Assembly: GCA_947034895.1 (NCBI GenBank)
Contig: OX344764.1
Coordinates: forward strand, 62,291,348-62,355,347
Origin: Rhytidiadelphus loreus
Taxonomy: Eukaryota; Streptophyta; Bryopsida; Hypnales; Hylocomiaceae
Direction of reading: 5' to 3'
Length of the DNA: 64,000 nucleotides
The position numbers were made by a program, and so were the translations under genes. How positions within the stretch are numbered: the stretch's first letter is position 1; the number at the start of each line of letters is the position of its first letter. Below the pieces are notes generated by a model, which was not told the DNA's origin, ran no database searches, and worked only from the letters and a program-made list of their open reading frames with translations. This document shows positions 24,336-35,770 of this stretch, in pieces.

Positions 24336-25465
24336 TGGAAACGCTAAACGCCCGACAGTTGAATCATTAATTTCCCTCGCTCAATTTGCCTCATATTCAG
24401 GGAGATTATCTCCGCTTGTTGGATTGTCATATTTTCAGATTTTGAGTTTGCTAGCTGGGCCTTGAGGGAAATTTTGTGCCGCAAATTTCCTTGGTGTCCG
24501 CTTTTCACAGAACCCCCCTTTCCTTGTGCAAGATCAACCGAGATACTTTTGCTATTTCCGTAAGGGAAACCAGGTAATCTTCCTATAATAATCCTTGTTT
24601 TGGCAAATTTCAGAGTTTCAAAACTTGAGGTTCAAGATCTTTCCAGTGCTTACACTAGAGCGAACACAGGTTGACAGGAGAAATCCAAAGTGTCCTATGG
24701 AAATTTGAAGAATTCCATAGTCAATGTCCAGTGATGATAGAATAGGACCCCAATTACTCTTGTAGTGTCTGAAAGATTTTAGATGCCCAACTGAATCTCA
24801 AGAGGTCGAAAATCTAGGACTGTAGGTAAAGTTCTGCGATTTCAGATCAGTGTCTCAAGGCACCCAAGTTCCAGGCCTCAAACCACTCTAATCTGTACTC
24901 TTTTCCAAATGCACCACTTCTGTGAAAGTAAGCAATGTAGCGAATATGACCATTTTCCTACCTAGCGAGGTAGTACGTAGTGAAACCAAACCCTAAACCT
25001 TCAGCTAGTGAAACTCCATTACTATTAGAAAGAAGTTATCCGTAATTCTCTTGTCAATTTTTCATTCACGTCACATGTTTTAAGGATCTCTTCCATATTG
25101 TAGAGTCTGACTTTAATTGGTCTCAAACATAAAATATTCCCTATTTCATCTCTTCTGTGGAATGGATCGCCCTTCTCCTTCCAGTTACGTACAATTGCAT
25201 TGAACATAGTCTATAGCAAGTCGGATAGCAACCCTAAACCTGCATCACCTCAGAATGGAATGGCCAAACTTGAAGTTCCCATGCCGAGTAGGTACTGCAC
25301 AGATCATGTTTTGGCTACTATAATCAAAACATAACTCAACTCCCATGTCAACCACAGGCGCTAAAGGGTTAAATGAACCTCTGTATGTTGCCTTAACAAA
25401 GTTCAGGACTAGCATATGAGCCAGTGTATGTTGTCTTCACCATGTTCAGCACTTGCACATGAATC

Positions 25466-26418
25466 TTAACCCCTAAACGCCCAAACATTGTTTTTTGGCA
25501 TTATAACTTTTTTGGGCAGCTCACTATGAATAGAATTTTTATTTTTTTTCTTTGAAATTTTCACACAACATTTTACCAAGGTGTAGCTTTAAGGCCCAAC
25601 AATTTTCATAACTTTTGACTACACAGTTCAAAAGTTATTGTATGATATGTAGTTTTGCTTGATCTTCGGGCACCCCGGGCAGAAGAAAAAACTTCTTTAA
25701 AAATCACTTTCTTTTTAAATTTAAATTTTAAATTGATTCTTTAGATTTATATCTACATGGAAAGTTTGGAATCATTCCATTTGGATCAATGAATCAAAAG
25801 TTATGAGGAATTTTAGTTTGAGGTAGTTTGTAGGTAGTTATGGAATCTCTACTCTAAAATAAACTTTGAACTCCTTTATTTAACTCAATTTTAAATATTC
25901 TTGGAAAAAAACAAAAACATTAGGTGTATATTGATTATTACAACATTACAACCATTGGGATTGGCATTTTTCAATTCCATAAATAAATGGTTAACGATTT
26001 AGTATTTTGAATCACTCTCTACTTCTTTCTACTTACTAGTTTTTTCCTATATGTTGTACAATTCCAAATGATCTAAAAAATTTCAAGCATGTAGCCAACT
26101 TGCCTTGAAGAATGAATCCAAAGAGTAACCACCATTTTGGACATTTTTTCATACTAATGTGACCTTCTGAAGTGCTGCTGCCCATGTTTTTGCAGGGACA
26201 AAAAAATGATTTTTGTTACTTCAAACGTTAATATCTTGCAATCTACATGGTGAAAAATTCTGAAATTTTTTCCAAATCTTCTCAAACTAGTTTACTACAA
26301 GATCCTACAGTTAGATGTGTCCAAAAATGTTTTTTTTCAAAAATATGGTACTTGTCCTAGAAATGACAGTTTTTCAGCGGTTTTGGTGAAAACATAGTCC
26401 AAATCATTTAGGGGTTAA
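25466..26418 (+). mobile_element. TTAA-MITE copy 3 (953 bp)
   Basis: TTAACCCCTAAACGCCC at the left and ATCATTTAGGGGTTAA at the right give 12-bp perfect terminal repeats including TTAA. It is the longest uninterrupted copy and shows the whole interior: GGGCAGCTCACTATGAAT, TTATTGTATGATATGTAGTT, TCATTCCATTTGGATCAATG, GATCCTACAGTTAGATGTG and GGTTTTGGTGAAAACATAGT. No coding capacity. Confidence 0.92.
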
Positions 26419-27312
26419 GCTGACTGCTTGGGATACACTGTCATATTGCAGGTCAAATAGTTTGAATGTGAGATTTGAATGTGACACAAGTGACTGCGCT
26501 ACAGGGCAATGAAAGTGTGGCAAGATATTCCAGAATGTCATTGAAGAGATCAGATTAAAGTTATGTAGTGTATTCATGTCTGACAATGTATTTTTGCATT
26601 GACGCTGATTGAAGCCATGAGACCAATTTTCTGTTGAAATCTGACATGTAAGCCACGTTCCTACAGGTTGCGGGCGGGTTCCAACAAAAACCGGTACTAG
26701 TTCCTGTGCTCAAAGCCATAACGGCAAAAGGTTGACAGAGATTTACAATCTCAAGAAGCCTTTCTAGCCCTTTCAAGTTCCCACGCACGAAGAAGTTTGC
26801 CGGTACGTATACCAGGGAAGCTCAACTGAAGTATGGAGAAACCGTCTGTCTTTAATTTCCCTACCAAATGTTAACGTGCGATATTGGTAATCATCAGAAA
26901 GATTTGAGCTACATTATAGAACATATTACTGAATCATTGCACCCGCGTCTAGAGATGAAAGCTACCCATGCTGTTATTTGTTTCTTTTTTGAGTGTCGTG
27001 CATCTAAAGTTCTTTCACATGCATGCATGTAAAGTTTGTAAGTTATCTGCAACGTACAAAATTTCTCAGACTGACTGTCTTCACAGCGTTGAGAGATCTC
27101 AATTCGTTTTGAAAAGACCGTTTGAAACTATACTGGACATGTTCGTTAAAACCGTGGGTCTAAACGCACAAATTTGTGGCATTCAAGTGCTCAGAGCTCT
27201 CAAAACTAGGACTGGGGTAGGTAGATCCAGAGTGTCGATCAACTGGAAAAAGCCCATTTCTTGCCATTTTAACAAATATGACGGTTTCGTAATTTGTGCA
27301 GATTTGAAGCCA
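26419..27312. other. Upstream region of the trihelix-like gene
   Basis: The reading frame of the downstream gene is open from an ATG at 26,968, but the added residues show no domain. An acceptor-like TAATTTGTGCAG lies just before the ATG at 27,313. I therefore treat this stretch as promoter and 5' UTR, possibly with an intron. Confidence 0.45.
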
Positions 27313-28566
27313 ATGGCTGGTGAGGGTGAATATTCCATGATGGACTGTGACTTACCGTTCGTCTACCAATATATTGATCCAGATGGCGAATTGATCGAAA
27401 TCCCTTATTGTCCTTCGACCAACATCTTTTTCACCCATTCTGAGCCCTGTAATCCATTCAACCCCATGGCAATAACGGAGGTGCAGGCCATAACTAGTGG
27501 TTCCAGTGCTGCGCAATCTGCTGAGGTGTCGACGTCGAACGTGGAATCCTGTGGCGCCCAAGCCAAGCGAAGAGCTACAGAAAGCTTCGATGCCTCGAGG
27601 GCAGAAGAATTAACTGACAGCGAAGGCAAGGAAAAAAGAGTCCGGACTTCCAATTGGTCCAACGACGAAAGCGAAGCTTTTTTGAGATTGAAGTTGGAAG
27701 CGTTGGAAAAATCCGAGAAGAGTTGGTTTCGCTTTGTTTCAGATCCATTTTGGAAAAGATGTGAAATTAAACGAGAGAAGGAGTCATGCCAGCAGCAATG
27801 GGATTTGCTTTACAAGGCTTACAAAGCTATCGGGAATTTACATGACTTGAAGAGCCAGTCCGAAGAGCATCCCGTCTTGTTTTGGGACATGGATGAGAGC
27901 GCTCGGAGAGCCATGAAAAGGAGGTGGAATGAAGATCTGAAGTACCTGCCAGAAGCGTTTCCTAAGGACTGGTATGATCTGATGGAGAAGATTATTTTCC
28001 TTCAAGCACCGGTCAGGAAATCTCAAGATATCGAAGCTAATCACAGGGGGGAATCAAACCGAAAGTTGTCGACGTCTACTCTTGCCTATATAGGGTCTGG
28101 AGCTTTGGATTCTTCGACAATCCCTCCCAACCAGGCATTGGTTAGTGGTAATGTACTCTGTCATGATTGTATTACGCAACAATCTAATGACAAGATAATG
28201 CCTGACGAAGAACTGATGTCGGGGATACGTCTCCTTGTCGACAAACAGAACGAACAAGCTCTTATCCCTGAGCTTTTGCAGACGGAGGAGGATGATGAGC
28301 AGAAGTATCGAGAGAACTTGCATGCCAGAGAAGAAGAACATCAGCGAAGGCTGAAAGCCATCGAAGCGGAACATTCGCAAAGGTTGCTGGCCATAGAAGC
28401 AGAACATTCGAGGAGGCTGCAAGCCATACAAGCAGAGCTTTTGCGAGAGACGGAGGAGGTCGAGCAGAAGCATCGAAAGAGTTTGTTAGACACGTTAGAC
28501 GAAGAGGAGTTGGCCGCTTCTCTGAAGTTGACAACCATAAAAGAAAGGAAGTGGGAGCTAGCATGA
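27313..28566 (+). CDS. Trihelix/Myb-SANT-like DNA-binding protein
   Basis: From the chosen ATG the protein is 417 residues. The frame is open further, to an ATG at 26,968 (532 residues), but the extra part shows no domain and an acceptor-like TTTGTGCAG sits just before 27,313. Residues 1-40 are acidic. A basic stretch (KEKRVR) precedes a trihelix-like domain at about 114-215, with the spaced tryptophans and aromatics of that fold: NWSNDESEAF, SDPFWKRC, and ESCQQQWDLLYKAYKAI. The C-terminal half (about 322-417) is a highly charged coiled coil with an 11-residue repeat (KAIEAEHSQRL, LAIEAEHSRRL, QAIQAEL). The family binds GT-rich promoter elements in the nucleus, and the coiled coil would mediate dimerisation. 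Its targets cannot be deduced. A repeat-bearing single-domain protein of this type could also be a domesticated transposon-associated Myb-like protein. Confidence 0.82.
   Translation: MAGEGEYSMMDCDLPFVYQYIDPDGELIEIPYCPSTNIFFTHSEPCNPFNPMAITEVQAITSGSSAAQSAEVSTSNVESCGAQAKRRATESFDASRAEELTDSEGKEKRVRTSNWSNDESEAFLRLKLEALEKSEKSWFRFVSDPFWKRCEIKREKESCQQQWDLLYKAYKAIGNLHDLKSQSEEHPVLFWDMDESARRAMKRRWNEDLKYLPEAFPKDWYDLMEKIIFLQAPVRKSQDIEANHRGESNRKLSTSTLAYIGSGALDSSTIPPNQALVSGNVLCHDCITQQSNDKIMPDEELMSGIRLLVDKQNEQALIPELLQTEEDDEQKYRENLHAREEEHQRRLKAIEAEHSQRLLAIEAEHSRRLQAIQAELLRETEEVEQKHRKSLLDTLDEEELAASLKLTTIKERKWELA
28335..28446 (+). repeat. 33-bp in-frame tandem repeat in the coiled coil
   Basis: Units of 33 bp (..AAAGCCATCGAAGCGGAACA / GCCATAGAAGCAGAACATTC..) encode the 11-residue heptad-like units of the trihelix-like protein. 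Copy-number changes would lengthen or shorten the coiled coil without breaking the frame. Confidence 0.8.
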
Positions 28567-29244
28567 AGCGCAAGCACATGGTTAACAGATGCTACTTCGG
28601 GAGCCTCTTGTTGAGGAAATCGTGGGGATTCGTGGGGTGTCTGCACGGCGACACAGGTTTTGCGTGCGGTTAGCATGCAACTTGTCATCTCTAAGTCGAT
28701 CGAAAGCTAGTGATGATCTGTATGCGATAAGCTGTGGACCTAAAGGGGCGGAAGCATTGCATCAACACAAGCTACACCTCACAAGTGGGGAGAGCGACTT
28801 AGAATGACATTTGGAATGACATTGGGGTATTGTTACATCTCACAGGGGGAGAACGATTAGAATGACATTTTGAAACGTCACGACCGTATAGTTGTAAACA
28901 TTTGTAACATTTGTACATTGACCCTAGGATACGCAATCAACTGAATTTCGCCACTTTTATCCAGGGTGCTTAGCAGCTATACCTCAATCTAGCCAAACCT
29001 TTCCATGCACGAGGTCCAGGCGAAATTGAGGTTTGAAGAGCTGAGAGCCTGATTATGGCATATGGAATACCAAACTAATTATATCTTCCACTCTGTAAAT
29101 CCACAAAGATGAGGCTGGCTACATCCAATATACTATTGATAGTGAGTGGATAAAACCGTATGTCTCATTGGTAATGGCTGAGAAGCGAACATGAAGAATT
29201 TGAGTGAGATCGTCTTCAGCAACTCTTTCCTTTTGAAAAGCACC
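28567..29244. other. 3' flank of the trihelix-like gene
   Basis: CTCACA(A)GTGGGGAGA followed by CGA.TTAGAATGACATTTTG repeats twice at about 28,778-28,875. No further gene is seen. Confidence 0.45.
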
Positions 29245-29600
29245 TGTGAATGCTGACCTTTCTTCTTTTCCTATTTGAACTAGACAAATTATACAGTAAT
29301 ATAGAGATCGCGATGCTCTCCGAACGAAAGACTGCCTACAGTCGAGCAACGAGCTCTTGGTTGCGTCAAACGAGCTCGTCGTCAAGATGCCAATTTCCAC
29401 AAACCCTAGCTCACAGTTCTAATTTCCCAGGAGCTTATAAGTATGGTTACTGATAGTCGCTTTTGTTCGGTCGAGATTTTACCGCAGTTGTTCCCTTTTG
29501 CAAGTGTGGTGCAAAATTAAGGTAGCTAGGGTTTGACATCCGCAGACGATTCCAATGCTTAATAACGCGCAAATCCTGCGAGATCCATTTCGAGAGAAGT
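29245..29600 (-). pseudogene. Decayed tandem copy of the receptor-kinase 3' end
   Basis: This stretch parallels about 29,680-30,010. Shared pieces are CTTTTGAAA.GCA.CTGT.AATGCT, GATGCTCTC.GAAC, and the last codons of the kinase. On the minus strand it reads DLAGFARY, a stop, then ALESSADVKP and a stop, against DLEGLARYEALESPAEIKP in the intact gene. Only about 20 codons plus the 3' flank remain. It is a third, older copy of the same 3' end seen at 1-595. Confidence 0.8.
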
Positions 29601-29945
29601 TTCAAGCTACTTTGCGTTATGCAATGGCCGAGAACAACAGTCACGAAGAGAATGAGGTAGATCTTCTGTATCGGCTCTTTTCTTTTGAAATGCATCTGTC
29701 AATGCTCTAGTGTACAGATCACGATGCTCTCAGAACAATTGTCTGCACCCAAGCAACGGATTCTTGGTGACCTCAAACGAGTCGTTTGTAGAGGTACCGA
29801 TTTCAAAGCACTAGCCTATCTTACAATTCTAATTCCGTAGCACTACGAGTTGCTCTTTTCCTGTCCAGATTTCTTTGTTCGGAATCGCTACCTAGTTTAG
29901 AACTCTGCCCAATCATGTAGACATGCACAAGTAAGGAAAGAGACG

Positions 29946-31892
29946 CTACGGTTTAATTTCGGCAGGCGACTCCAATGCTTCGTAACGCGCTAATCCTTCG
30001 AGATCCAATACCTTGCAAGACAGCGGCAGCAACGGGCGCTCCAGCACACGCTCATAAGGAATTTCGCAATGGCCTTCCAGCATGCGCAGAACCTCCTTCA
30101 TCGTCGGCCTCACGGCGACCATGACATGCGCACACATCATTCCGACCATGACGAACCTCTCCATGGCTGCACTTACATGCTGGTTGCTGTCATTGCGAAT
30201 ACTTGGATCTATCACATCGAGAATGCTCGTTTTTTCAACGATCGACCATGTCCACTCAGTAATAAAGCTCTCCGCCATAGCCGGAACTTCGGGACAGTTC
30301 TTTGATTCTTGTTCGAGTAGCAGAGCATGTCTGCCGCTGACAAGCTCCAGCAAACACACGCCGAAGCTGTAGACATCGCTCTTCTCTGTCAACTGGCCAT
30401 ACAAAGCGTACTCCGGGGCGACGTGACCTAGAGTTCCTCGGATGTGGGAGGTCCGCAGGGAGTCTTCCTCGGAGGCGAATTTGGCAAGGCCGAAGTCGGC
30501 GACGTGCGCATCCAAGTGATCGTCCAGCAGTATGTTGGAGGTTTTGATGTCGCGGTGGATGGTCTGGGGCTTGGCGTCCGTGTGGAGGTACGCGAGGCCT
30601 TGTGCCATGCCAATGGCGATCCTTTCTCGTTGCGGCCACGTGAGGGTAGGTTTCGTGGAATTGAAGAGATAATCCGCCAAGCTGCGGTTGGGTAGATAAT
30701 CATACAACAGGAGTCGTTGATGACCCGAGCGCTTGCTGCTTGCAATGCAACAGCCCTGAAGAGTGACAAGGTTCTTGTGCTTCAGCTTGCTCAGCGCCTC
30801 CACTTCGTTAAGAAAATCCACGTCACCTTCGGGAGTGCAGTTCCGGAATTGCTTCACAGCCAAGGTGCGGCCGTCTATGAACGTTGCCTTGTACACGCTC
30901 CCGTAGCTGCCCTCGCCCAGGAGAGCATCCCGTGCAAAATTTCGCGTCGCGGCCTTAATGTCCGTCCATTTGAACCACATGAGGGAGGAGCCACTGGAGT
31001 GCAACATGGTGTTGTTGCGCAGTACAAACTCACGGTTAATCGCCGTTTCTTTCCGGTGCTGCCAGACGCCATAACCGACCCCGCAAAGGAGGAGTACCCC
31101 GATAACTGCCATGGAAACTCCGAGGCCGAGGAGCAAACTCTTGCGAGAGCCGTTGCCATGGTCAAGCGGGACCGCGAAGATGCAATTTGCGGTGTTCACA
31201 TCCCAGGGGCCATTCGCGTTGATTATGCCAGCGACATAAACGACCACATAGTCGAAGCAATCCAACGCCGACGTCGAATCCACGCTTGTCAATAGGTTAA
31301 TCGCCGAATACATATCTTTGATGCATAAGCTACATTGTTCGCCAGAAAGAGTAGGCGCGCAAGAAGAGTTTATCGCCGTCGCACCTACGGCATTCGCAAT
31401 TCTTTGAAAGTTCTCCGCAGTTCTGATGTTTTGGCACTCCAGAGGGTTGAAGACGAATTGCGCGCTGGTGTAATTGTTTGGAGTCGGTTCTTGCAGAAAG
31501 CACTCTCCGACGATGTCTTGTTTCAACCCAATCTGCTGCAGCTCGATGCGGAAGTTGCCCAAGCATGCCTCTGATGTGGCCTCATCCTGGAGATTGAAGT
31601 TCCCGGTGTCCTTCAGATACTTGGCCATGCCCAAACCCATGCCGGACAACGCAGACGTACAGCATGCCGGCGTATGCGCTCCTTCAGCGCAAGATTCCTT
31701 CATCCATTGATACTTTTCAAGGAATGAAAAATCGAGAGGGCACGCTGGATTCGGTACTTGCAAAAGCCTCCGAGGAAAGGTGGCCACAGCGGAACCTCTT
31801 GTTCCAGCTTTCAAGAACTCCGAGCTCGCAGGTAATATAAAAACGAGATTGTAGAGGAGCAGAAACACAACTAACAGCTTCATGAAGACCAT
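29946..31892 (-). CDS. SPARK-domain receptor-like protein kinase
   Basis: Single-exon gene for 648 residues. Residues 1-25 form a signal peptide. About 45-245 is a cysteine-rich extracellular domain of the SPARK type found in RKF3/At1g11050-like kinases (pattern CPLDFSFL, CC, CxLCxxDMYxAIN, DCFxYVVVYVAGIIN). A membrane segment spans about 253-277. The kinase domain runs from about 320 to 605 with all key elements intact: glycine loop LGEGSYGSVY (325-334), lysine in LAVK (K347), HRDIKTSN (D448), DFGLA (D466) and an APE-like HVAPEYALYG. It is therefore predicted to be an active Ser/Thr kinase at the plasma membrane; ligand and targets are unknown. The start is the first ATG, followed directly by the signal peptide. 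Partial copies of its 3' end lie at 1-595 and 29,245-29,600, so the locus has been duplicated repeatedly. Confidence 0.96.
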   Translation of the reverse strand: MVFMKLLVVFLLLYNLVFILPASSEFLKAGTRGSAVATFPRRLLQVPNPACPLDFSFLEKYQWMKESCAEGAHTPACCTSALSGMGLGMAKYLKDTGNFNLQDEATSEACLGNFRIELQQIGLKQDIVGECFLQEPTPNNYTSAQFVFNPLECQNIRTAENFQRIANAVGATAINSSCAPTLSGEQCSLCIKDMYSAINLLTSVDSTSALDCFDYVVVYVAGIINANGPWDVNTANCIFAVPLDHGNGSRKSLLLGLGVSMAVIGVLLLCGVGYGVWQHRKETAINREFVLRNNTMLHSSGSSLMWFKWTDIKAATRNFARDALLGEGSYGSVYKATFIDGRTLAVKQFRNCTPEGDVDFLNEVEALSKLKHKNLVTLQGCCIASSKRSGHQRLLLYDYLPNRSLADYLFNSTKPTLTWPQRERIAIGMAQGLAYLHTDAKPQTIHRDIKTSNILLDDHLDAHVADFGLAKFASEEDSLRTSHIRGTLGHVAPEYALYGQLTEKSDVYSFGVCLLELVSGRHALLLEQESKNCPEVPAMAESFITEWTWSIVEKTSILDVIDPSIRNDSNQHVSAAMERFVMVGMMCAHVMVAVRPTMKEVLRMLEGHCEIPYERVLERPLLPLSCKVLDLEGLARYEALESPAEIKP

Positions 31893-33230
31893 CTGGAGTT
31901 GTCAAGGTTCCCGATTTCAGCCAACACAATTCGGTGGTTTGTTCCCAAACCTAGGTCCCGAATCTCGTCTCAAATCACGAGCCCTCTCCTAAAGATTTCA
32001 AATCCGGTGTCCCAAATCGCTTCCATTCGCACAGCAATGGTCTTGAACTCTCCGACTGCGTACTGAACCTCAGGTGGTTTGCTTACAGTATTGGTTCCAA
32101 GGAATTCACACGGGTGAACACCTCTCTCTATGTCGATGGATGTCAACAATTCTAAGGAGACTACGCTCACGAAAGCTTCTACTTGCGGACGCTACCCAGC
32201 TTCCTTGCGGTTATTCGTAAAAAGTGCGTGCGAGCATCAAACACACCTGCCAAGACTGTCACAACAATCGCGTTTCAAATCCTACTCTGCAAGTATTTTT
32301 GTGTCGAGATTGTTATCTGCTCTCAGATGCGACGTACTTCACCTACACCAATGAAAATCATACTCACAGTGACCCGCCGCTTCCGCTCCTGGACGTTCGG
32401 AACCAAAAAAGGTTTGAAAGAGCCTCTCCACTGCAAAACCTCTCGGAAAACTGTTCTACACAACTCAAGGAAACTAAGATTCTATTCTACTCTACTCTAC
32501 AAACCAAGGGCGCAGAATCAAGTGGAACTCACACCCCTCTTCTCCGACGCCTCAACAGATGTATCCTACAACCAAACAGGAAACTTGAATCCCTCAACTT
32601 CTATCTGAGCCTACTCTCTGCTACTCCTTCAGGTACGAACCTCTCATCATGCACCACCTCGTGGTCAAGAAACTTCCAGATTTGTTTCAAAGCAATTTAC
32701 GCCGCAAACTACCTAACCTCTCAAAATTCTCCCAGCACCACTTCCTTGTCGACTAGATACCCAACTGCACTTTTGAGGAAAAAGTTCCTCGGCACTAGCC
32801 TGGAGGAGAAAGAGATAGGAAGCTGCCGACAAAGTGAGGTCGAAGTCGCAAACAGTTTTTCCAGTAAGTGTTACCACCAAACAGCCCAAAGCTGGTTTTA
32901 AGTCCTAAGAAGAGAACTTATTAAGGATCTTCCGAATCATAAAGTTAGTGTAGCTGCTACCTCGGAATAGCCTGGAAATTTCACGAGTGCATTCAATCAG
33001 TGTGCAAGTGGAGCACGTGATGGAGAAATGACCTGTTCTGCAATTGTCGGATTCCTGAACCCAAGGACGTACAGACTGGGATGACTGACACAGCAAAGCC
33101 GCAATTGTGTGAGAGAGGGGACCACCATTTCCTGTACGATGCACTGGGGGGCAGGGTTGCCTGGGGGGCACGGTTTTTCTTTGTCATTTATTTTAGGCAG
33201 TGCAGGAAGCGATCAATCCTTTTTATTTAC
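31893..33230. other. Upstream region of the receptor kinase
   Basis: Presumed promoter and 5' UTR of the minus-strand kinase. A 225-codon plus-strand frame (32,224-32,901) is composition-poor (Ser/Thr/Leu-rich) and shows no domain, so I do not call it a gene. Confidence 0.45.
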
Positions 33231-35770
33231 TTTCTGAGAAAGTAGCAGACAGGATGGCGATCACTTCAAATTTGGTGACGGAAGCAGTTTTTTTCTACAT
33301 TCATCCATCTTCTTAAAAAAAGAAAAAAGAAATACTCTTCAATCATGTTCATGCACTTTTTCATCCAAATTTGGTGACTTCATCCACATTCTTAAAAAAA
33401 ATTGGCAAAAAAAAATTACTTTTATCTAGTGAAAAGTAAACATTTATTTCAAAATGGTGCAATCTAGTCCCATAGTGCCCAGTAAAAAAAGGCTCAAAGC
33501 AATCATCAGTGGAGTAGATGGATGAAACCTTCAATTTATTGGTGAAATTTTATCTATTCATCCAAAAGAATGTACATTCATCCAAAATAGAATAATACCG
33601 TCCCAAGGTAGCATTTTTTGATTTCATCCACTAAAATAGGAAGAATATCTTGCCAAATATTTCCTATAAAAAAATTTGTATTGGTTTTTACTAAAAATTT
33701 GCTAAAAGAAAACCTATATTGGAGATGTGTTTTGAGTTTTACTAGCTATTTTCTTTCAATTTCCATACATAATGTTAGAGGTGATCATAAAGTGAACCTA
33801 GTTTGTAAAAGGGGTGTCAAAGGAAGGTTTGATTAAGAATAATTCAAATGAAACACAATACCAAACTCCATCAAACCAAGTTTGGGTGCTTCAAGAAGTT
33901 TCATCTTGAATGTTTTTCAAAATCAAGCTCCTCATTCCTCATTACATACATTTTATGACTATTTCTATTAATAACCAACATTCTCCCCAAAAGTGGAAGC
34001 CTCCAATGTTCATAACATTGTTTACCAATGTGGCAAGGGGCCCTTTCACATCTTTGAAGAGAGGACCCCCTATAGTGAACAAAATTATCTTATATAGCTC
34101 TACAACCAACCAACAATCCTTGAGTTAATTGATAAGTTCTTCCTAGGTATCTAGGAAAGCATAATAATTTTCCAACATGTAGAGGACCTATGCTTGGTTA
34201 TACAATGTTATGACTAGTCTATTGAGAAATTACATCATTGATGGCATGTTGACCATTACTTAGCATTGTTGACAGCCTGTCTACTATGCTCACAAACTTA
34301 AAGAAAAGTTCACTACTCAGCTAGCCAACAACACTAAGCAAATTAAACTTAATTCACCACATGGATCCCAAGAAGGATTATTCCAATCTCCTTAGGATTC
34401 AAAGGGGAAGTAGAAGGTTTGATAAATTAAAGTATTGAACCATATTTTCAAGTACTGAGTCCTCAAATCTAATTGTTTTCTCTACTTTTTACTCTATATA
34501 GAAATTTTATAGATTTTTTCACTAGGTGTTTTTCCAATATTTTCAAATTGCAACCAGTTTTTTTTCCAATTCTACCAACTAATTGTAAACTAGCCACTAG
34601 TTTTTCCCAAACACTAGTACAACCATTGAGTGAATTCATGTTATTGGAATTAGCGTCTATGTCTAGAAAGAAATTTTATCAAATAGAGCTAACCCTTGAA
34701 GGCTCTAAATCATTATAGTACACAAGATGAATATATAACAATAAGAAGTGCATAAATATTTGAGCAGTTTTAGTGAGTACTAGTGTACTCTGTGCCATTG
34801 CCACAATCAAAAGAAAAGTAAAAGTAATTTTCTAATTTTTTTAGACCAAAAATAACTCAAAAAATCAATAACTTTCACATTGTGAGTAGAAACACCATGA
34901 AACAAGGCCCATGCATCCCTCCTTGTAGAGAGTTTTTTGATAGTACCAAGAACACAACCAAGAGACTCACGGTCCAGAAGATCTCACCATAACAAACAAA
35001 ACAAAACAACTTAATATATGGATACTTTCCTAAAAACCTCATAAAGTCACTTTAAGGTCTTGAAGACTATGCGTGAAATTGAGGATGGATGCACTCAAAT
35101 TGAAGAAATATTTGGTGTTAAGTAAGATTATATGCTTTGACCTAGAATTTTAATGCCTTAACTTTCTCTGGCAGTTGCATGGAGCCCCTCTTGTGTTATC
35201 AAGACACATAAGGTAAACTTGCCTATGACAAGCAAACCACCTAATGCAGACATCTAGAAAAAACTTTTCAGATTTTAGCTAATAAGTGACATTAGAACTT
35301 CATTAGGGTGGTTAGTGGCCAAAATCAATGCCTTGGGAGATGGTCATGGAGTTATTAGAGATTGTCATAGGAACTTTACACCTTTTTAGTGTAAACTTGT
35401 CAAACAAAGTTATTTTTTATTTCTTCAATATGATGGCCATATTAGGAGATCTAGTATCCATGATAGAAAATGTTATGACTGATTTAGGTGGTAAGATGGC
35501 CATTATGGGAACACTTTTGGCTGATTTGGAATAGTCTACAAACTCTTTTGAGCTAATTGGGCAGCACACTTCCAAAATTTATAGGAAATTCATACTTTGC
35601 CTAGAAATACAATTTTAGTTGATGTCATCAATCCTCACATTTGTCTTTGTGTGGAAAAAAATCTGAATTTTTTGGCAAATTGCAACACATCAAACCATTC
35701 ATTATGCATGTCATAGGCAAGTTTATCTTAATTAGAGTAGTGGGAAAAAATTGAAAAATGTTCAAGGTTG
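33231..35770. other. Gene-poor AT-rich spacer
   Basis: Contains repeated CATTCATCCA and TTCATCCA phrases at 33,290-33,600, similar to text near 8,880-8,940. No coding region is supported. Confidence 0.4.

Noticed and set aside
25355..25372. GCGCTAAAGGGTTAA as the right end of another TTAA element
   Set aside because: No convincing left partner could be found upstream; it may be a solo end or chance.
26968..27312. N-terminal extension of the trihelix-like protein
   Set aside because: Open in frame but featureless; an acceptor-like site just before 27,313 makes it more likely 5' UTR or intron. Not excluded.
32224..32901. 225-codon plus-strand open frame upstream of the receptor kinase
   Set aside because: Ser/Thr/Leu-rich, no domain, overlaps other long frames, and lies in the presumed promoter/5' UTR of the kinase.
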